The notes beneath the pieces are model-generated. The model did no database searches. It saw nothing but the letters and a program-made list of their open reading frames with translations, and was not told the origin of the DNA. The translations under genes were made by a program, and so were the position numbers. A stretch of DNA of 64,000 nucleotides. It comes from a bacterium (GTDB taxonomy: Bacteria; UBA8248). The DNA is taken from contig JAJEJD010000020.1 in the NCBI GenBank assembly GCA_022828125.1, positions 496,001 through 560,000 on the forward strand, written 5' to 3'. Position 1 is the stretch's first letter; every line of letters begins with the position of its first letter. Shown here piece after piece: positions 35,675 to 45,106 of this stretch.

Positions 35675-35903
35675 GGGTTGTTGAAAAAGTCCCTCAAGGG
35701 GGAGTGATTTCTCCCGAAGGTTTGTAGGGACAGGCCCCCGTGCCTGTCCTGACGAAGGACAACCACGGGAATAGATGTCTTCTATACGGGCGGCCACGGG
35801 GACTCGCCCCTACTTGAAAACCACCCCCCCCTACCCCCCTTGTCAGGGGGGTAGGGGGGGGGGTGCCTTTGTCCTCCGACAAGGGGGCTTTTTCAACAAC
35901 CCC
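35675..35903. repeat. Intergenic element with shared terminal inverted repeats (4)
   Basis: The left end is GGGTTGTTGAAAAAGTCC (35675-35692) and the right end GGGCTTTTTCAACAACCCC (35885-35903), near-perfect inverted copies. Inside are a TAGGGACAGG palindrome piece (35723-35766) and a shortened C-rich repeat (35822-35870). The remaining bases up to the TRAP gene at 36217 hold no recognisable gene. Confidence 0.78.
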
Positions 35904-36216
35904 GAACGGCGCGGGATTGACCCGGAAAATGTTTGTTTGTATACCGGTTACATACTTTTCATTCATACCGAGGCGTCCTTCCCGAGTTTCAGGAAGGACG
36001 GATTCCCGATAACGAGGGTTTCACGGCGTCTCTGCGTTTCGTGGAGGTAACCAAGTGCTTAAGTGACGTCTCCCGAATCGCGCCGATGACGAACGCTCAT
36101 AAAACTTTTTTGAGGAACCGCCAAAGACGAGAACATTGAAAATTCCATAATACCGGGAAAAGGAATTTTTCGGATTCCTTTTCGGTTGAAACACAGACCA
36201 CACAAAGGCGAAGCCG

Positions 36217-38139
36217 ATGCAGGATAGAGCCGAGGGCGTAGGATCCCAGCACAGGAACCTCCCCGATATTCTGGCGAAGATCATATTCGCCTTTGGAGCC
36301 TTGAGCACCGCGTTTCACCTCTACGTCCTCATGGTCCAGCCGATTCAGCCCTGGATTTTGCGGTCCTTTCACCTGACCTCTTCGGGCATCCTCGTTTTCG
36401 CGCTCATCCCCTGGAGAGCCGACAGGAAAAACGAAGGCCCCAACCTCCTGGATTATTCCCTCGCTTTTCTCCTCGTCACGACGACCATCTTCCTCATCGT
36501 CGACTTCGACGAGATGCTCTACCGGGTCGGCGTCGACCCCAACATCTACGACGTCGTTTTCGCCACCATCACGTTCCTCGTCATCCTGGAGATGGGACGC
36601 CGCCTGCAGGGATACGTGCTGCCGATACTCGCCCTCGTCTGCCTGGCCTATGCGCTGTGGGGCGACTACCTGCCGGGCTTGTGGGGCCACAGGGGCTATC
36701 CGTTCCCGCGCACCATCACGTATCTCTTCAGTCTGGAGGGAATCTTCGGGCCTCCGCTGGCGGCCTCTTCCACCTTCATCATCCTCTTCATCCTCTTCGG
36801 CTCCGCTCTCCAGAGTTCGGGCGCAGGAAGGCTGTTCATCGATACCTCCCTGGCCATCGCGGGCGGCGCGAGAGGCGGGCCGGCCAAGGTGGCGGTCTTC
36901 GCCAGCAGCCTGTTCGGCACGATGTCCGGCAGTTCGGTGACGAACGTGGTGACGACCGGCACCTTCACCATCCCGCTGATGAAGAGCATCGGCTATCGTC
37001 CCGCCTTCGCGGGCGCAGTGGAGACCGTCGCCTCCACCGGCGGGCAGCTCATGCCTCCCGTCATGGGCGTCACGGCGTTCGTGATGGCCGAGGTGACCGG
37101 CATCCCCTACCTCAAGATCGCAGCCGCGGGCCTCATACCGGCCATTCTCTTCTACGTGGCGGTCTATTTCATGATCGGCGTCGAAGCGAAAAACTTAGGC
37201 CTGAGCGGCCTGCCCAGGAGTGAACTTCCCCGCCTGTGGGACGTCCTGCGCCAGAACGGCCACTTGCTTCTGCCCATATTCGTCCTCATCTACTTCCTGG
37301 TCTACGTGCGGGTCTCGCCGATGAAATCGGCCTTTTACGCCATCGGCGCGGCGGTGGTCGCAAGCTGGCTCCGGCAGGAGACCCGCATGGGGGCGAAACG
37401 GGTGGCCGAGGCGCTCTACCGGACGATGGAGGGCGCCATTCACGTCGCGACGCCCAGCGCCTTGGCGGGCGTGGTCGTGGGCGTTTTGTCCCTCACGGGG
37501 CTGGGGCTCAAGGTCACGGATCTGCTGCTCTCCTACGTGGGCGACAGTAAAATGCTGGGACTCCTCGCCGTCATGCTGGTCTCCATCGTCCTGGGGATGG
37601 GCGTGCCAACGGTCGCCGCCTACCTCGTCGCCGCCGCGGCGGCCGGTCCCGCTCTGGTGAAACTGGGGTTTCCGCTCTTGAGCGCGCACATGTTCATTTT
37701 CTACTACGCCGTCCTGGCCACCATGACGCCGCCCGTCGCGGCTTCCGCCTTCGCCGCGGGCGCGCTCGCAGGTGCCCATCCTATGCAGGTCGGCTTCATG
37801 GCGGTGCGGCTCGGAATCGCCGCCTACATCGTCCCGTTCCTCTTCGTCTACGGGGATTCCCTCCTGATGCAGGGCTCCTGGGGAGGGATCGGGTTGGCGG
37901 TCGGCACGGCGCTTTTCGGCGTCTACGCCCTGGCGAGGTGCGTCATCGACCAGGGAATCGCCCTGTGGCGCAGGGGGGTGCTCGGGGTGGCGGCCCTGCT
38001 GCTGATCCTCACTGGCGGCCTGACGGACATCATCGGCCTCGTCGTATTGGCCCTGGGGCTGGGGGGCGACCTGCTCGCCTGGTTCCGGAAGATTCGCAGC
38101 GGGAAGCAAAAAGAGGATGCGCTTGAGGAGAGCACATAA
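36217..38139 (+). CDS. TRAP transporter fused 4TM/12TM permease
   Basis: This 640-residue permease joins the small (DctQ-like) and large (DctM-like) TRAP domains, as is normal in TAXI systems. The first 200 residues contain four to five helices. The large domain carries AGGARGGPAKVAVFASSLFG (about 217), GSSVTNVVTTGTF (about 238), and MGVPTVAAYLV and YYAVLATMTPP in the second half. It imports an organic acid with sodium or protons. The receptor gene follows 57 bases after its stop. AAGG lies eight bases before the ATG. Confidence 0.94.
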   Translation: MQDRAEGVGSQHRNLPDILAKIIFAFGALSTAFHLYVLMVQPIQPWILRSFHLTSSGILVFALIPWRADRKNEGPNLLDYSLAFLLVTTTIFLIVDFDEMLYRVGVDPNIYDVVFATITFLVILEMGRRLQGYVLPILALVCLAYALWGDYLPGLWGHRGYPFPRTITYLFSLEGIFGPPLAASSTFIILFILFGSALQSSGAGRLFIDTSLAIAGGARGGPAKVAVFASSLFGTMSGSSVTNVVTTGTFTIPLMKSIGYRPAFAGAVETVASTGGQLMPPVMGVTAFVMAEVTGIPYLKIAAAGLIPAILFYVAVYFMIGVEAKNLGLSGLPRSELPRLWDVLRQNGHLLLPIFVLIYFLVYVRVSPMKSAFYAIGAAVVASWLRQETRMGAKRVAEALYRTMEGAIHVATPSALAGVVVGVLSLTGLGLKVTDLLLSYVGDSKMLGLLAVMLVSIVLGMGVPTVAAYLVAAAAAGPALVKLGFPLLSAHMFIFYYAVLATMTPPVAASAFAAGALAGAHPMQVGFMAVRLGIAAYIVPFLFVYGDSLLMQGSWGGIGLAVGTALFGVYALARCVIDQGIALWRRGVLGVAALLLILTGGLTDIIGLVVLALGLGGDLLAWFRKIRSGKQKEDALEEST

Positions 38140-38196
38140 ACGCAGGTTTTCACGTAAAAGCAGCAGCCTGTCAATCTCACACAGAGGAGAAAGGCC

Positions 38197-39204
38197 ATGA
38201 ATTTCACCCGCAAGCAGATTCAACCCGTGGTTTTTGCGATCATCGCCGCCTTCGCCTTCGGAGTCGTGCTGTCCGCTCCCGCCGAGGGGGCGAGAAAAGA
38301 CTGGCCCAAGCGCATCACCATCGGCGGCGGACCGCTCCAGGGAACCATCCAGTTCCAGGCGCTGGGCTGGTCCAGCGTGCTGAACAAGGTCTTGAAGCTC
38401 AACTCCTCGGTGGAGTCCACCGCAGGCGCTACGGTGAACGCGAGGCTCATCAGCCAGGGCAGGCAGGACTTCGGGTTCGGCACGAGTTCGAGCATCTCCG
38501 ACGCCGCCTATCATGGCAGAGGCTTCGCCAAGGGCAAACGCTACAAGAACCTCCGCATCATGTCGCCGGTCGACAGCTCGGGCGTGCAGTTCTGGACGCC
38601 TGCGAAAAGCCCCATCATGAAGGCCGAGGACATCCAGGGAAGACGCCTCAACATCAGCCGTCCGGGCAGCGGCGTGGACCGCTTCGGGCGCAATCTCATG
38701 AAGGTGGTCGGCCTAAAGCCCAGCCAGGTGACCAACGTGGGCCATGGGCAGGCGAACCGCATGATGCAGGACGGCATCCTGGACGTCGCCGCCACGATCG
38801 GCGCACCGCCTCACCCCGCCGTCGCCTCCATCACCTCCCAGCTTCCTTTCCGCGTGTTCGGGCTCGGGCACGGGAAGTGGGCGGAGATGATGCTTGCGAA
38901 ATACCCGTTCTACGTGAAGACCGCGATCGTCGGCGGCATGTATAAGGGAAATCCGAAACCTGTCAAGACCATCGGACAGACGAACTGGCTCGGCTCGGGC
39001 GCGCACGTGCCGAACGACCTCGTGTATGAGGTGGTGAAGGCGACATTCGCGAACAAGAAGGACCTCGTGCTCGCCCACAGGTCGTGGGAAGCCCTCGACA
39101 TCAACAAGATGACGAAGGCGAACATCCCCGTGCACCCGGGCGCGATTCGCTACTACAAGGAAAAGGGGATCAAACTGCCCGCATCGGCCATGATGGCGAA
39201 GTAA
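38197..39204 (+). CDS. TAXI-family TRAP solute receptor
   Basis: This 335-residue periplasmic receptor has a signal peptide at 1-32 (after which comes ARKDWP) and TAXI features: ITIGGGPLQGTIQ at the start of the mature protein, then STAGATVNARL and the RPGSGVDRFGR segment. It delivers its ligand to the fused permease encoded just upstream. GAGGAG precedes the ATG. The ligand is unknown; related systems move glutamate, other carboxylates or sulfonates. Confidence 0.9.
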   Translation: MNFTRKQIQPVVFAIIAAFAFGVVLSAPAEGARKDWPKRITIGGGPLQGTIQFQALGWSSVLNKVLKLNSSVESTAGATVNARLISQGRQDFGFGTSSSISDAAYHGRGFAKGKRYKNLRIMSPVDSSGVQFWTPAKSPIMKAEDIQGRRLNISRPGSGVDRFGRNLMKVVGLKPSQVTNVGHGQANRMMQDGILDVAATIGAPPHPAVASITSQLPFRVFGLGHGKWAEMMLAKYPFYVKTAIVGGMYKGNPKPVKTIGQTNWLGSGAHVPNDLVYEVVKATFANKKDLVLAHRSWEALDINKMTKANIPVHPGAIRYYKEKGIKLPASAMMAK

Positions 39205-39220
39205 GGAGCCGTTTCGGTAC

Positions 39221-39687
39221 GGGGTTTTTGAAAAAGCCCCTTGAGGGGGGATGATTTATGAACGTCGGGGCCGTTCGCGAACGGCCCCTACGAAAGGACG
39301 TGATTACCGTCAATCCGGCGAAAGCCGGAAACCAAAAAGAGACGAGGCGCGCATGTTGCGGGGTTCCCTTTTCTCGATGATCGGGTTGGCGATGACGGTA
39401 TAAAAGCGAAAGGCAAATGGATTCCGGCTTTCGCCGGAATGACGAGCAAAAGCGAGGAGCAAATCCGCCGCTCCGCCTCACGCTGAGTAGCGGCGAAGCC
39501 GCGTATCGAAGGGCGCCGTTTGCGCCTCCCATCCTTCGATACGGCGCTTTCGCGCCTACTCAGGATGAGGGTTTGAGTTCGCCCGGCGGGTGATTGCGAA
39601 AACCACGTTTTCCCGTAGGCGGAGACGACATATGAGAGAGGACGCGGTCCGGCGCAGGGACCGCATATGGACTTTTTCAACAACCCC
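39221..39687. repeat. Intergenic element with shared terminal inverted repeats (5)
   Basis: The left end is GGGGTTTTTGAAAAAGCCCC (39221-39240) and the right end GGACTTTTTCAACAACCCC (39669-39687). It carries the largest cargo of nested repeats: a GGGGCCGTTCG palindrome (39264-39291), two CCGGCGAAAGCCGG units (39309-39330 and 39420-39442) and two facing TTCGATACGSCG units (39483-39513 and 39533-39571). The right end supplies a false ATG in frame with the next gene. Confidence 0.78.
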
Positions 39688-39702
39688 AGAAAGGAAAGGA
39701 TA

Positions 39703-41898
39703 GTGCGTCTCCCGGATTGGACTATACAGAACTGGACGGATGAGTTGGGCTCCGCCGAGGTCGATCCCGCCGCCGATGCGGTGGCGGGCGAGTTCGGCAC
39801 GTGGCGGATCCGCTACGAGGTGGGCCGCTGGGGGATCGATGAGCGCGGCTCCATCAAGATCGCCTTCCGGCAGGTGAGCAACTGGGGCGCGCCGCAGTAC
39901 GACGACCCCAAAGGGGAGAACTACACCACGGTCAGGCTCCATTCCGATTCCGAGGCGGTGCTCGCACCCAGGTTTGAGAAGCGCGGATACATCCGCCACT
40001 GGCGGCAGGCCTTGACCATCGACGTTCTGGACGGATGCCTCTGGGAAGGCGACAGCATCGAAGTCACGCTGGGCGACACGACCGGGGGCGGACCCGGCCT
40101 CAAGGCGCAGACCTTCAGCGAGAGCAACTTCGAGTTCAAGATTTTCGTCGACCCATTCGGCGCGGGAAATTTTCAGCCCCTGCCGCATTCCCCGACGCTC
40201 CGGATCAAGGGAGGAGAAGCGCGCCGCCTGATCGCCATCATGACCTCCGAGGCCGCCGTCGGCGAAAAGGGATGGCTGCTCGTGAAGGCGGAAGACAGGC
40301 ACGGCAACATCGCGGAAGGCTGCGCTGAGGAGATTTCGCTCGAAACCGAGGGCGCGAACCTGGGCCTCCCCGAGGGTCTGCGTTTCGGTGGGGACGGGCT
40401 CGCGCTCTTGAGAACGGAGGAGATTTCTTTCGAGAGCGAGGGCGTGGCGCGGGTCCGTGTGAAAGACAGTGCGGGACACGAAGCGCTTACGAATCCCGTC
40501 GTGGTGCGCGGGCGGATAGAGGGCCCGCGCCTTCACTGGGGGGATTTTCACGGGGGCCAGACCGCCGGCACGGTGGGCGTCAACAGTTTCGAGGAGTTCT
40601 ACCGCTTCGCGCGGGACGCGGGCGCGCTCGAGTTCACCACCCACCAAGGGAACTGCTTCGAGGTGACGAACGAGGATATGGAGGAGCTGAAAGAGAAGAC
40701 CCGCGCCTTCCATGAGCCGGGCCGCTTCGTCCCTTTCCTCGGCTATGAATGGTCGGGCACGACGCCGATGGGCGGGGATCACGCCATATTCTTCTTCGAT
40801 GAGGACAACGCGATCCACCGCTGCTCCCATTGGCTGCAGACGGACCTCTCAGACGCCGATACGGATCGCGACCACATCACCAAGCTCCATGCGCAGCTGC
40901 GCGGCGGGGGAGCGTTGAGTCTCCCGCACGTAGGCGGGCGGCCCGCGAATCTCGCGTTTCACGACCCCGAACTCGAACCCGTCATCGAGATCCACTCCAA
41001 GCACGGCATGTTCGAGTGGATGCTCGAAGAATCCATCGAACGGAACATGAAGGTGGGCTTCGTCGGCGGGAGCGACGACCACTACGGCCAGCCCGGCGCC
41101 TGTTACCCAAGCGAGGACGTGAGCCACTTCGCCGCGCGCAACGGCCTGACGGCGCTTTACGCCGGTGAGCTGACGCGGGAATCCATCTGGGCCGACATCA
41201 AGGCGCGCCGCTGCTACGCCACGAGCGGCGAGCGGATTTACCTGCGCTTCACCGTGAACAATAGGTGGATGGGGGAGGAGATCGATGCGGCGGGAGCGCC
41301 CCGGATATCCGTCGAAGCCGTGGGGACGGGCCCCATCGAGCGAATCGAGGTTTTTCGCGGCATGACGCGGATTCATACCGAAAAAATCGCACCGGACCGG
41401 GCGGGCAATTGGCTTCGCGTTCTGTTCTCAGGCGCCAGGGTGCGCGGACGGGGGCGCTCTACCCTGTGGGACGGGCGGTTGTCTTTAACAGGAGCGCGAA
41501 TTCTGGCGGCGGAACCCGTCGCGCTCGTTGATAACCGAGACCGGCTCGACCCGGGCGCGGATTCCGGGGTCTCGTGGAGCCTCTACACCGCGGGAGATTC
41601 CCGAGGTTTCAATCTCGAACTGGACGGCGATGCGGGCGAGATGGATATCAGCACGGAACACGCGGCGCTTCGCGGAAATATCCGGGATTTGCTCGAAAAA
41701 GCAGCCTTCGTGGACGCAGGAAGGCTCGGCCAGCGGATAGAAGTCGGAAGGAATCCGGCGACGGACGGCCCCTGGGAAGCGCGCTTCGAGTATACCGACG
41801 AAGATGCTTCTACCGGCCTGAACACCTATTGGGTCCGGGTGATCCAGGTGGATCAGGAGAAAGCCTGGAGCAGTCCCGTCTGGGTGAATCTCGCATAA
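39703..41898 (+). CDS. DUF3604 domain protein (PHP-like metallo-hydrolase)
   Basis: This 731-residue protein has an N-terminal beta-rich region of about 265 residues and a DUF3604 domain with likely metal ligands: HWGDFHGG (about 273), FTTHQGN, FLGYEWSG..GGDHAIFF, SLPHVGG, EIHSKHG and GGSDDHYG. These resemble PHP-type phosphoesterases. The function is not established. The frame opens 12 codons earlier inside the terminal repeat of the preceding element, but AAAGGAAAGG just before GTG 39703 identifies the real start. It is followed 44 bases later by the Ntn-hydrolase gene. Confidence 0.85.
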   Translation: MRLPDWTIQNWTDELGSAEVDPAADAVAGEFGTWRIRYEVGRWGIDERGSIKIAFRQVSNWGAPQYDDPKGENYTTVRLHSDSEAVLAPRFEKRGYIRHWRQALTIDVLDGCLWEGDSIEVTLGDTTGGGPGLKAQTFSESNFEFKIFVDPFGAGNFQPLPHSPTLRIKGGEARRLIAIMTSEAAVGEKGWLLVKAEDRHGNIAEGCAEEISLETEGANLGLPEGLRFGGDGLALLRTEEISFESEGVARVRVKDSAGHEALTNPVVVRGRIEGPRLHWGDFHGGQTAGTVGVNSFEEFYRFARDAGALEFTTHQGNCFEVTNEDMEELKEKTRAFHEPGRFVPFLGYEWSGTTPMGGDHAIFFFDEDNAIHRCSHWLQTDLSDADTDRDHITKLHAQLRGGGALSLPHVGGRPANLAFHDPELEPVIEIHSKHGMFEWMLEESIERNMKVGFVGGSDDHYGQPGACYPSEDVSHFAARNGLTALYAGELTRESIWADIKARRCYATSGERIYLRFTVNNRWMGEEIDAAGAPRISVEAVGTGPIERIEVFRGMTRIHTEKIAPDRAGNWLRVLFSGARVRGRGRSTLWDGRLSLTGARILAAEPVALVDNRDRLDPGADSGVSWSLYTAGDSRGFNLELDGDAGEMDISTEHAALRGNIRDLLEKAAFVDAGRLGQRIEVGRNPATDGPWEARFEYTDEDASTGLNTYWVRVIQVDQEKAWSSPVWVNLA

Positions 41899-41942
41899 AA
41901 TGATGTAGTTTAACCAAGCATGTATCTTGTGAGGAGAGCGAA

Positions 41943-42821
41943 ATGTGCACCATAGGCGCCGTTGCGACGATAGACTCGAATGGCAATCCCGTCGCCTTCG
42001 CGCTCAAGAATTCGGACTACATGCAGGTCGGCCACTGGCACGGCTGCATTACCGGAGGGGCGGGCAATGACTTCATGGGCTTCAACACGGCCTCGCGGCC
42101 CGGCGTGAACTCCGGCATGAACGAAAAAGGGCTTGCCGTCATCCGCTCTTTTCTGGACTACCGGGGACCTTTCGATGAGAAAGACGAACCTGTAAAAAAG
42201 CAAAAGGACTTCCCGCTGGACGTCGACCGCCGCAGCGCCATCGCCGCGAGCCTGCTGGAAATCTACGAGACCGTCGATGAGACGCTCCCCTACCTGCACG
42301 ACGTCATTCCAAAACACACGGGCAAAGGCACCGGTCAGCGGGGCGGGAATTTTCTTCTCGCAGACGCGACGGGCAAGGTCGCCGTGCTGGAGCACTGCGA
42401 GGACAGAATCGAATCCCGCGTCTATCCGGAAGGATTCTCGGCGCGCGGGAACAACGGGCGCCTTATCCTCCTGGAGGAGCAGGCCAAATTGCCCGAGCAT
42501 GTGCGCGAGGATCGGGAGACGCGCTGCAACTACATGCAGAACGCTCTGGCGAGGCTTCGCGAATCGATCCCCAAGGGGATGAGCAAGGCGGAGGCGCTCG
42601 ACAGCCTGAAAAGAACCCTCTCCTGGAAGGGACCCGAAGGGGACGGGGGCGTGGGTTCGATTTGCGCGGTGGACCTTCGCGCGCCGGGAGCGCGGACGAA
42701 CAGCGCGCAGCCATGTTCGACGCGCACAGCGGTCATCTTCGACCTGATTGAGAAAACGATGCACTTCACGCGGGGCAATCCCAACCAGCTCCCCTGGGAG
42801 ACGATGCGCTTTCCCGCATGA
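41943..42821 (+). CDS. N-terminal-nucleophile (C45/choloylglycine-hydrolase-like) amidohydrolase
   Basis: This 292-residue protein begins Met-Cys-Thr, so removal of Met would expose Cys as the catalytic N-terminal nucleophile. Further family marks are FALKNSDY (about 20-27), FNTASRPGVNSGMNEKGLAV (split here: GMNEKGLAV about 58-66), RGGNFLLADATGKVAVLE and the C-terminal TRTAVIFD. Such enzymes cut linear amides or transfer acyl groups (acyl-CoA:6-APA transferase, bile-salt hydrolase). The substrate is unknown. GAGGAG lies before the ATG. Confidence 0.85.
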   Translation: MCTIGAVATIDSNGNPVAFALKNSDYMQVGHWHGCITGGAGNDFMGFNTASRPGVNSGMNEKGLAVIRSFLDYRGPFDEKDEPVKKQKDFPLDVDRRSAIAASLLEIYETVDETLPYLHDVIPKHTGKGTGQRGGNFLLADATGKVAVLEHCEDRIESRVYPEGFSARGNNGRLILLEEQAKLPEHVREDRETRCNYMQNALARLRESIPKGMSKAEALDSLKRTLSWKGPEGDGGVGSICAVDLRAPGARTNSAQPCSTRTAVIFDLIEKTMHFTRGNPNQLPWETMRFPA

Positions 42822-42902
42822 AGATGATGGAACTCACCCACTCCAACCACATCCCGGAAAAAAGCACGAACGCGCCCGGGCCGTCCTGAGAGGAAGATTT
42901 TC

Positions 42903-43916
42903 ATGACCGAGAACAACGAACGCCCCGTATTCGTCGCCAGTTCACCCCGTTCAGGCTCCACCCTTCTGAGATTGATCCTGGACGCCCACCCGCGTCTGGC
43001 CGTGCCCCCGCCCGCATGGCTCACGCACTTCATCTATCCCTATCTCTACAGCTACGGCGATCTTTCGAACGAGGCCAATCTCACCGAATTGATCGAGGAC
43101 TCCCTCGCCACGCCGACGATCCGCGCATGGCCCATCTCGCCGAGTGCGGCTGAAGTGCGCGATGAAATGCGAGAGCCCACCTTTGCGGAGATGTACGCCG
43201 CCCTGCACCGGCTGTATGCGCAATCGCACGGAAAAGAGCGATGGGGAGAGAAGACGCCGCGCGTTTCCTTCTACATGGAAGACCTGAAAGCCATGTACCC
43301 GGGCGCGCAGTTCGTTCACATCATCAGGGATGGCCGGGACGTCGCCATCGACATCGCGGATTCCGCGCTGTGGCCGAACAACCTCTGCGCGACCGCCGCC
43401 GTGTGGCGCGATTTCGTCGAGAGCATCAACGAATCGGCGGAAACGCTGGGGCCGGATTCCTTTTACGTCGTCAGGTATGAGGAACTCTGCGCCGAGCCGG
43501 AATCCGTCTTGGAAAAGCTGTGTGAATTTCTGGGCGAGGATTTCTCGCCCGCCATGCTGGCCCATCATGAAACCGCATCGACGAAGCAATGGGCCGAAAC
43601 CCCGATACACGCCAAAACGGCCCGCCCCATCACGACCGATTTCGTCGAAATGTACAAGCATCGCCTGCCGGCGTCGGACGTGGGAGTCATCGAAAGTTTC
43701 ATCGGCGAGACGCTGGACGAATTCGGCTACGTGCTCACGGGCGCGCCGGACAACCTCTCCTCGCGCGAGAAACGCCAATTGCTCGAAAACGACACCATCA
43801 CCAACATCCAGGCCGTCGAGTACAAACGCTGGCATGACGGAAGAAGAAAAGAACGGCTCGAGCGAGGCGTATGGAAGCGAGAGGACCGAGATTCCCTCCT
43901 CTGGGGTTTCCATTAA
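42903..43916 (+). CDS. Sulfotransferase family protein (paralogue 2)
   Basis: This 337-residue paralogue of the enzyme at 29728-30741 has the PAPS motifs SSPRSGSTLL (12-21) and HIIRDGRDVAIDIADS (about 139-154), and the same C-terminal pattern RWHDGRRKERLERGVWK. It is followed 14 bases after its stop by ATP sulfurylase, so activated sulfate supply and use are co-transcribed here. The acceptor is unknown. GAGGAAG lies before the ATG. Confidence 0.92.
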   Translation: MTENNERPVFVASSPRSGSTLLRLILDAHPRLAVPPPAWLTHFIYPYLYSYGDLSNEANLTELIEDSLATPTIRAWPISPSAAEVRDEMREPTFAEMYAALHRLYAQSHGKERWGEKTPRVSFYMEDLKAMYPGAQFVHIIRDGRDVAIDIADSALWPNNLCATAAVWRDFVESINESAETLGPDSFYVVRYEELCAEPESVLEKLCEFLGEDFSPAMLAHHETASTKQWAETPIHAKTARPITTDFVEMYKHRLPASDVGVIESFIGETLDEFGYVLTGAPDNLSSREKRQLLENDTITNIQAVEYKRWHDGRRKERLERGVWKREDRDSLLWGFH

Positions 43917-43930
43917 AGGGAGCGTCCGGT

Positions 43931-45106
43931 TTGTCCCCGCAAAACGCCCCGCAGGAGCATCCCCATCTCCTCGTCCCCGAGGAGGAAAGAGCGGCTTTAG
44001 AGCGTGAGGCTGCCGATCTGCCTCACCTCTCCCTGAACGCACGCCGGCTGTGCGATCTCGAACTGCTCTTGAACGGCGGGTTCGCTCCCTTAAGTGGATA
44101 TTTAAGCCGCAAGGACTACGAGTGCGTTCTCGAATCCATGCGCCTTGAAAACGGAGCCTTGTGGCCCATCCCCATCGTCCTCGACGTTCCCGAGAGAGCG
44201 GCGAAGAGCATCGAGAAGCGCCCCCGGCTCGCCCTGCGGGACGGCGATGGAACACCGCTCGCCGTTCTGGACGTGGAAGACGTATGGCGGGCCGACCCCG
44301 AGCGGGAAGCGCAATGCGTGTTCGGCACTCTCGATCAAACGCATCCGGGGGTTCGATATCTTTATCAGGAAACAGGCCCCTTCTACCTCAGCGGCCTCTT
44401 GCGCGGAATCCGTCTGCCCCGGCACGCCGACTTTCCCGAATATCGCCGCACGCCGGGAGAGTTGCGGGAGAGATTCCGGGCGATGGGCTGGAAGTGGGTC
44501 GTCGCCTTCCAGACGCGCAACCCGATGCACAGGGCGCATGTGGAACTGACGATGCGCGCCTCTTCGGAGAATGGAGCCAACATACTCATCCATCCGGTGG
44601 CGGGGATGACGAAACCGGGAGACATCGACCATATATGCCGGGTGCGCTGCTACGAGCACGTCCTCAAGCATTATGCGCCTGATTCCGTCACCCTGGCGCT
44701 GTTGCCCCTTGCGATGCGGATGGCCGGCCCCAGAGAGGCTCTCTGGCACGCGCTCATCCGGAAAAACTACGGCTGCACCCACTTCATCGTGGGCAGGGAT
44801 CACGCCGGCCCCGGCGTCGACGGCCGGGGTGAGCCTTTCTACGACCCATACGCTGCTCAGGATCTGCTGAAAACCCACCAGTCCGAATGCGGAATCGAAA
44901 TGGTCCCGTTTCAGGAGATGGTCTACGCCCCGGATGAGGGGCGCTACCTGCCGGTGGACCGGACATCCGAAAACACTCGAATCCTCAGGATATCCGGCAC
45001 GAAGCTGCGTAAAATGCTGGAAAGGGGTGAAGAAATACCCGGGTGGTTCACCTACCCGGAAGTCGCGGAAGAGCTGAGGGGCTATTCTTCCCCGAAAAAG
45101 CCTTAA
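43931..45106 (+). CDS. sat: Sulfate adenylyltransferase (ATP sulfurylase)
   Basis: This 391-residue enzyme makes APS from sulfate and ATP. It has the ATP-binding QTRNPMHRAH (about 194-203, with the HxxH catalytic pair), GRDHAGP (about 288-294) and KLRKML near the C-terminus. The fused APS-kinase domain of some relatives is absent. The open frame begins at an ATG inside the sulfotransferase gene, but TTG 43931, with AAAGGGAG eight bases upstream and right after that gene's stop, is a more likely start. With the sulfotransferase in front it suggests a sulfation unit; an APS kinase is needed for PAPS and is not seen in this window. Confidence 0.92.
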   Translation: MSPQNAPQEHPHLLVPEEERAALEREAADLPHLSLNARRLCDLELLLNGGFAPLSGYLSRKDYECVLESMRLENGALWPIPIVLDVPERAAKSIEKRPRLALRDGDGTPLAVLDVEDVWRADPEREAQCVFGTLDQTHPGVRYLYQETGPFYLSGLLRGIRLPRHADFPEYRRTPGELRERFRAMGWKWVVAFQTRNPMHRAHVELTMRASSENGANILIHPVAGMTKPGDIDHICRVRCYEHVLKHYAPDSVTLALLPLAMRMAGPREALWHALIRKNYGCTHFIVGRDHAGPGVDGRGEPFYDPYAAQDLLKTHQSECGIEMVPFQEMVYAPDEGRYLPVDRTSENTRILRISGTKLRKMLERGEEIPGWFTYPEVAEELRGYSSPKKP

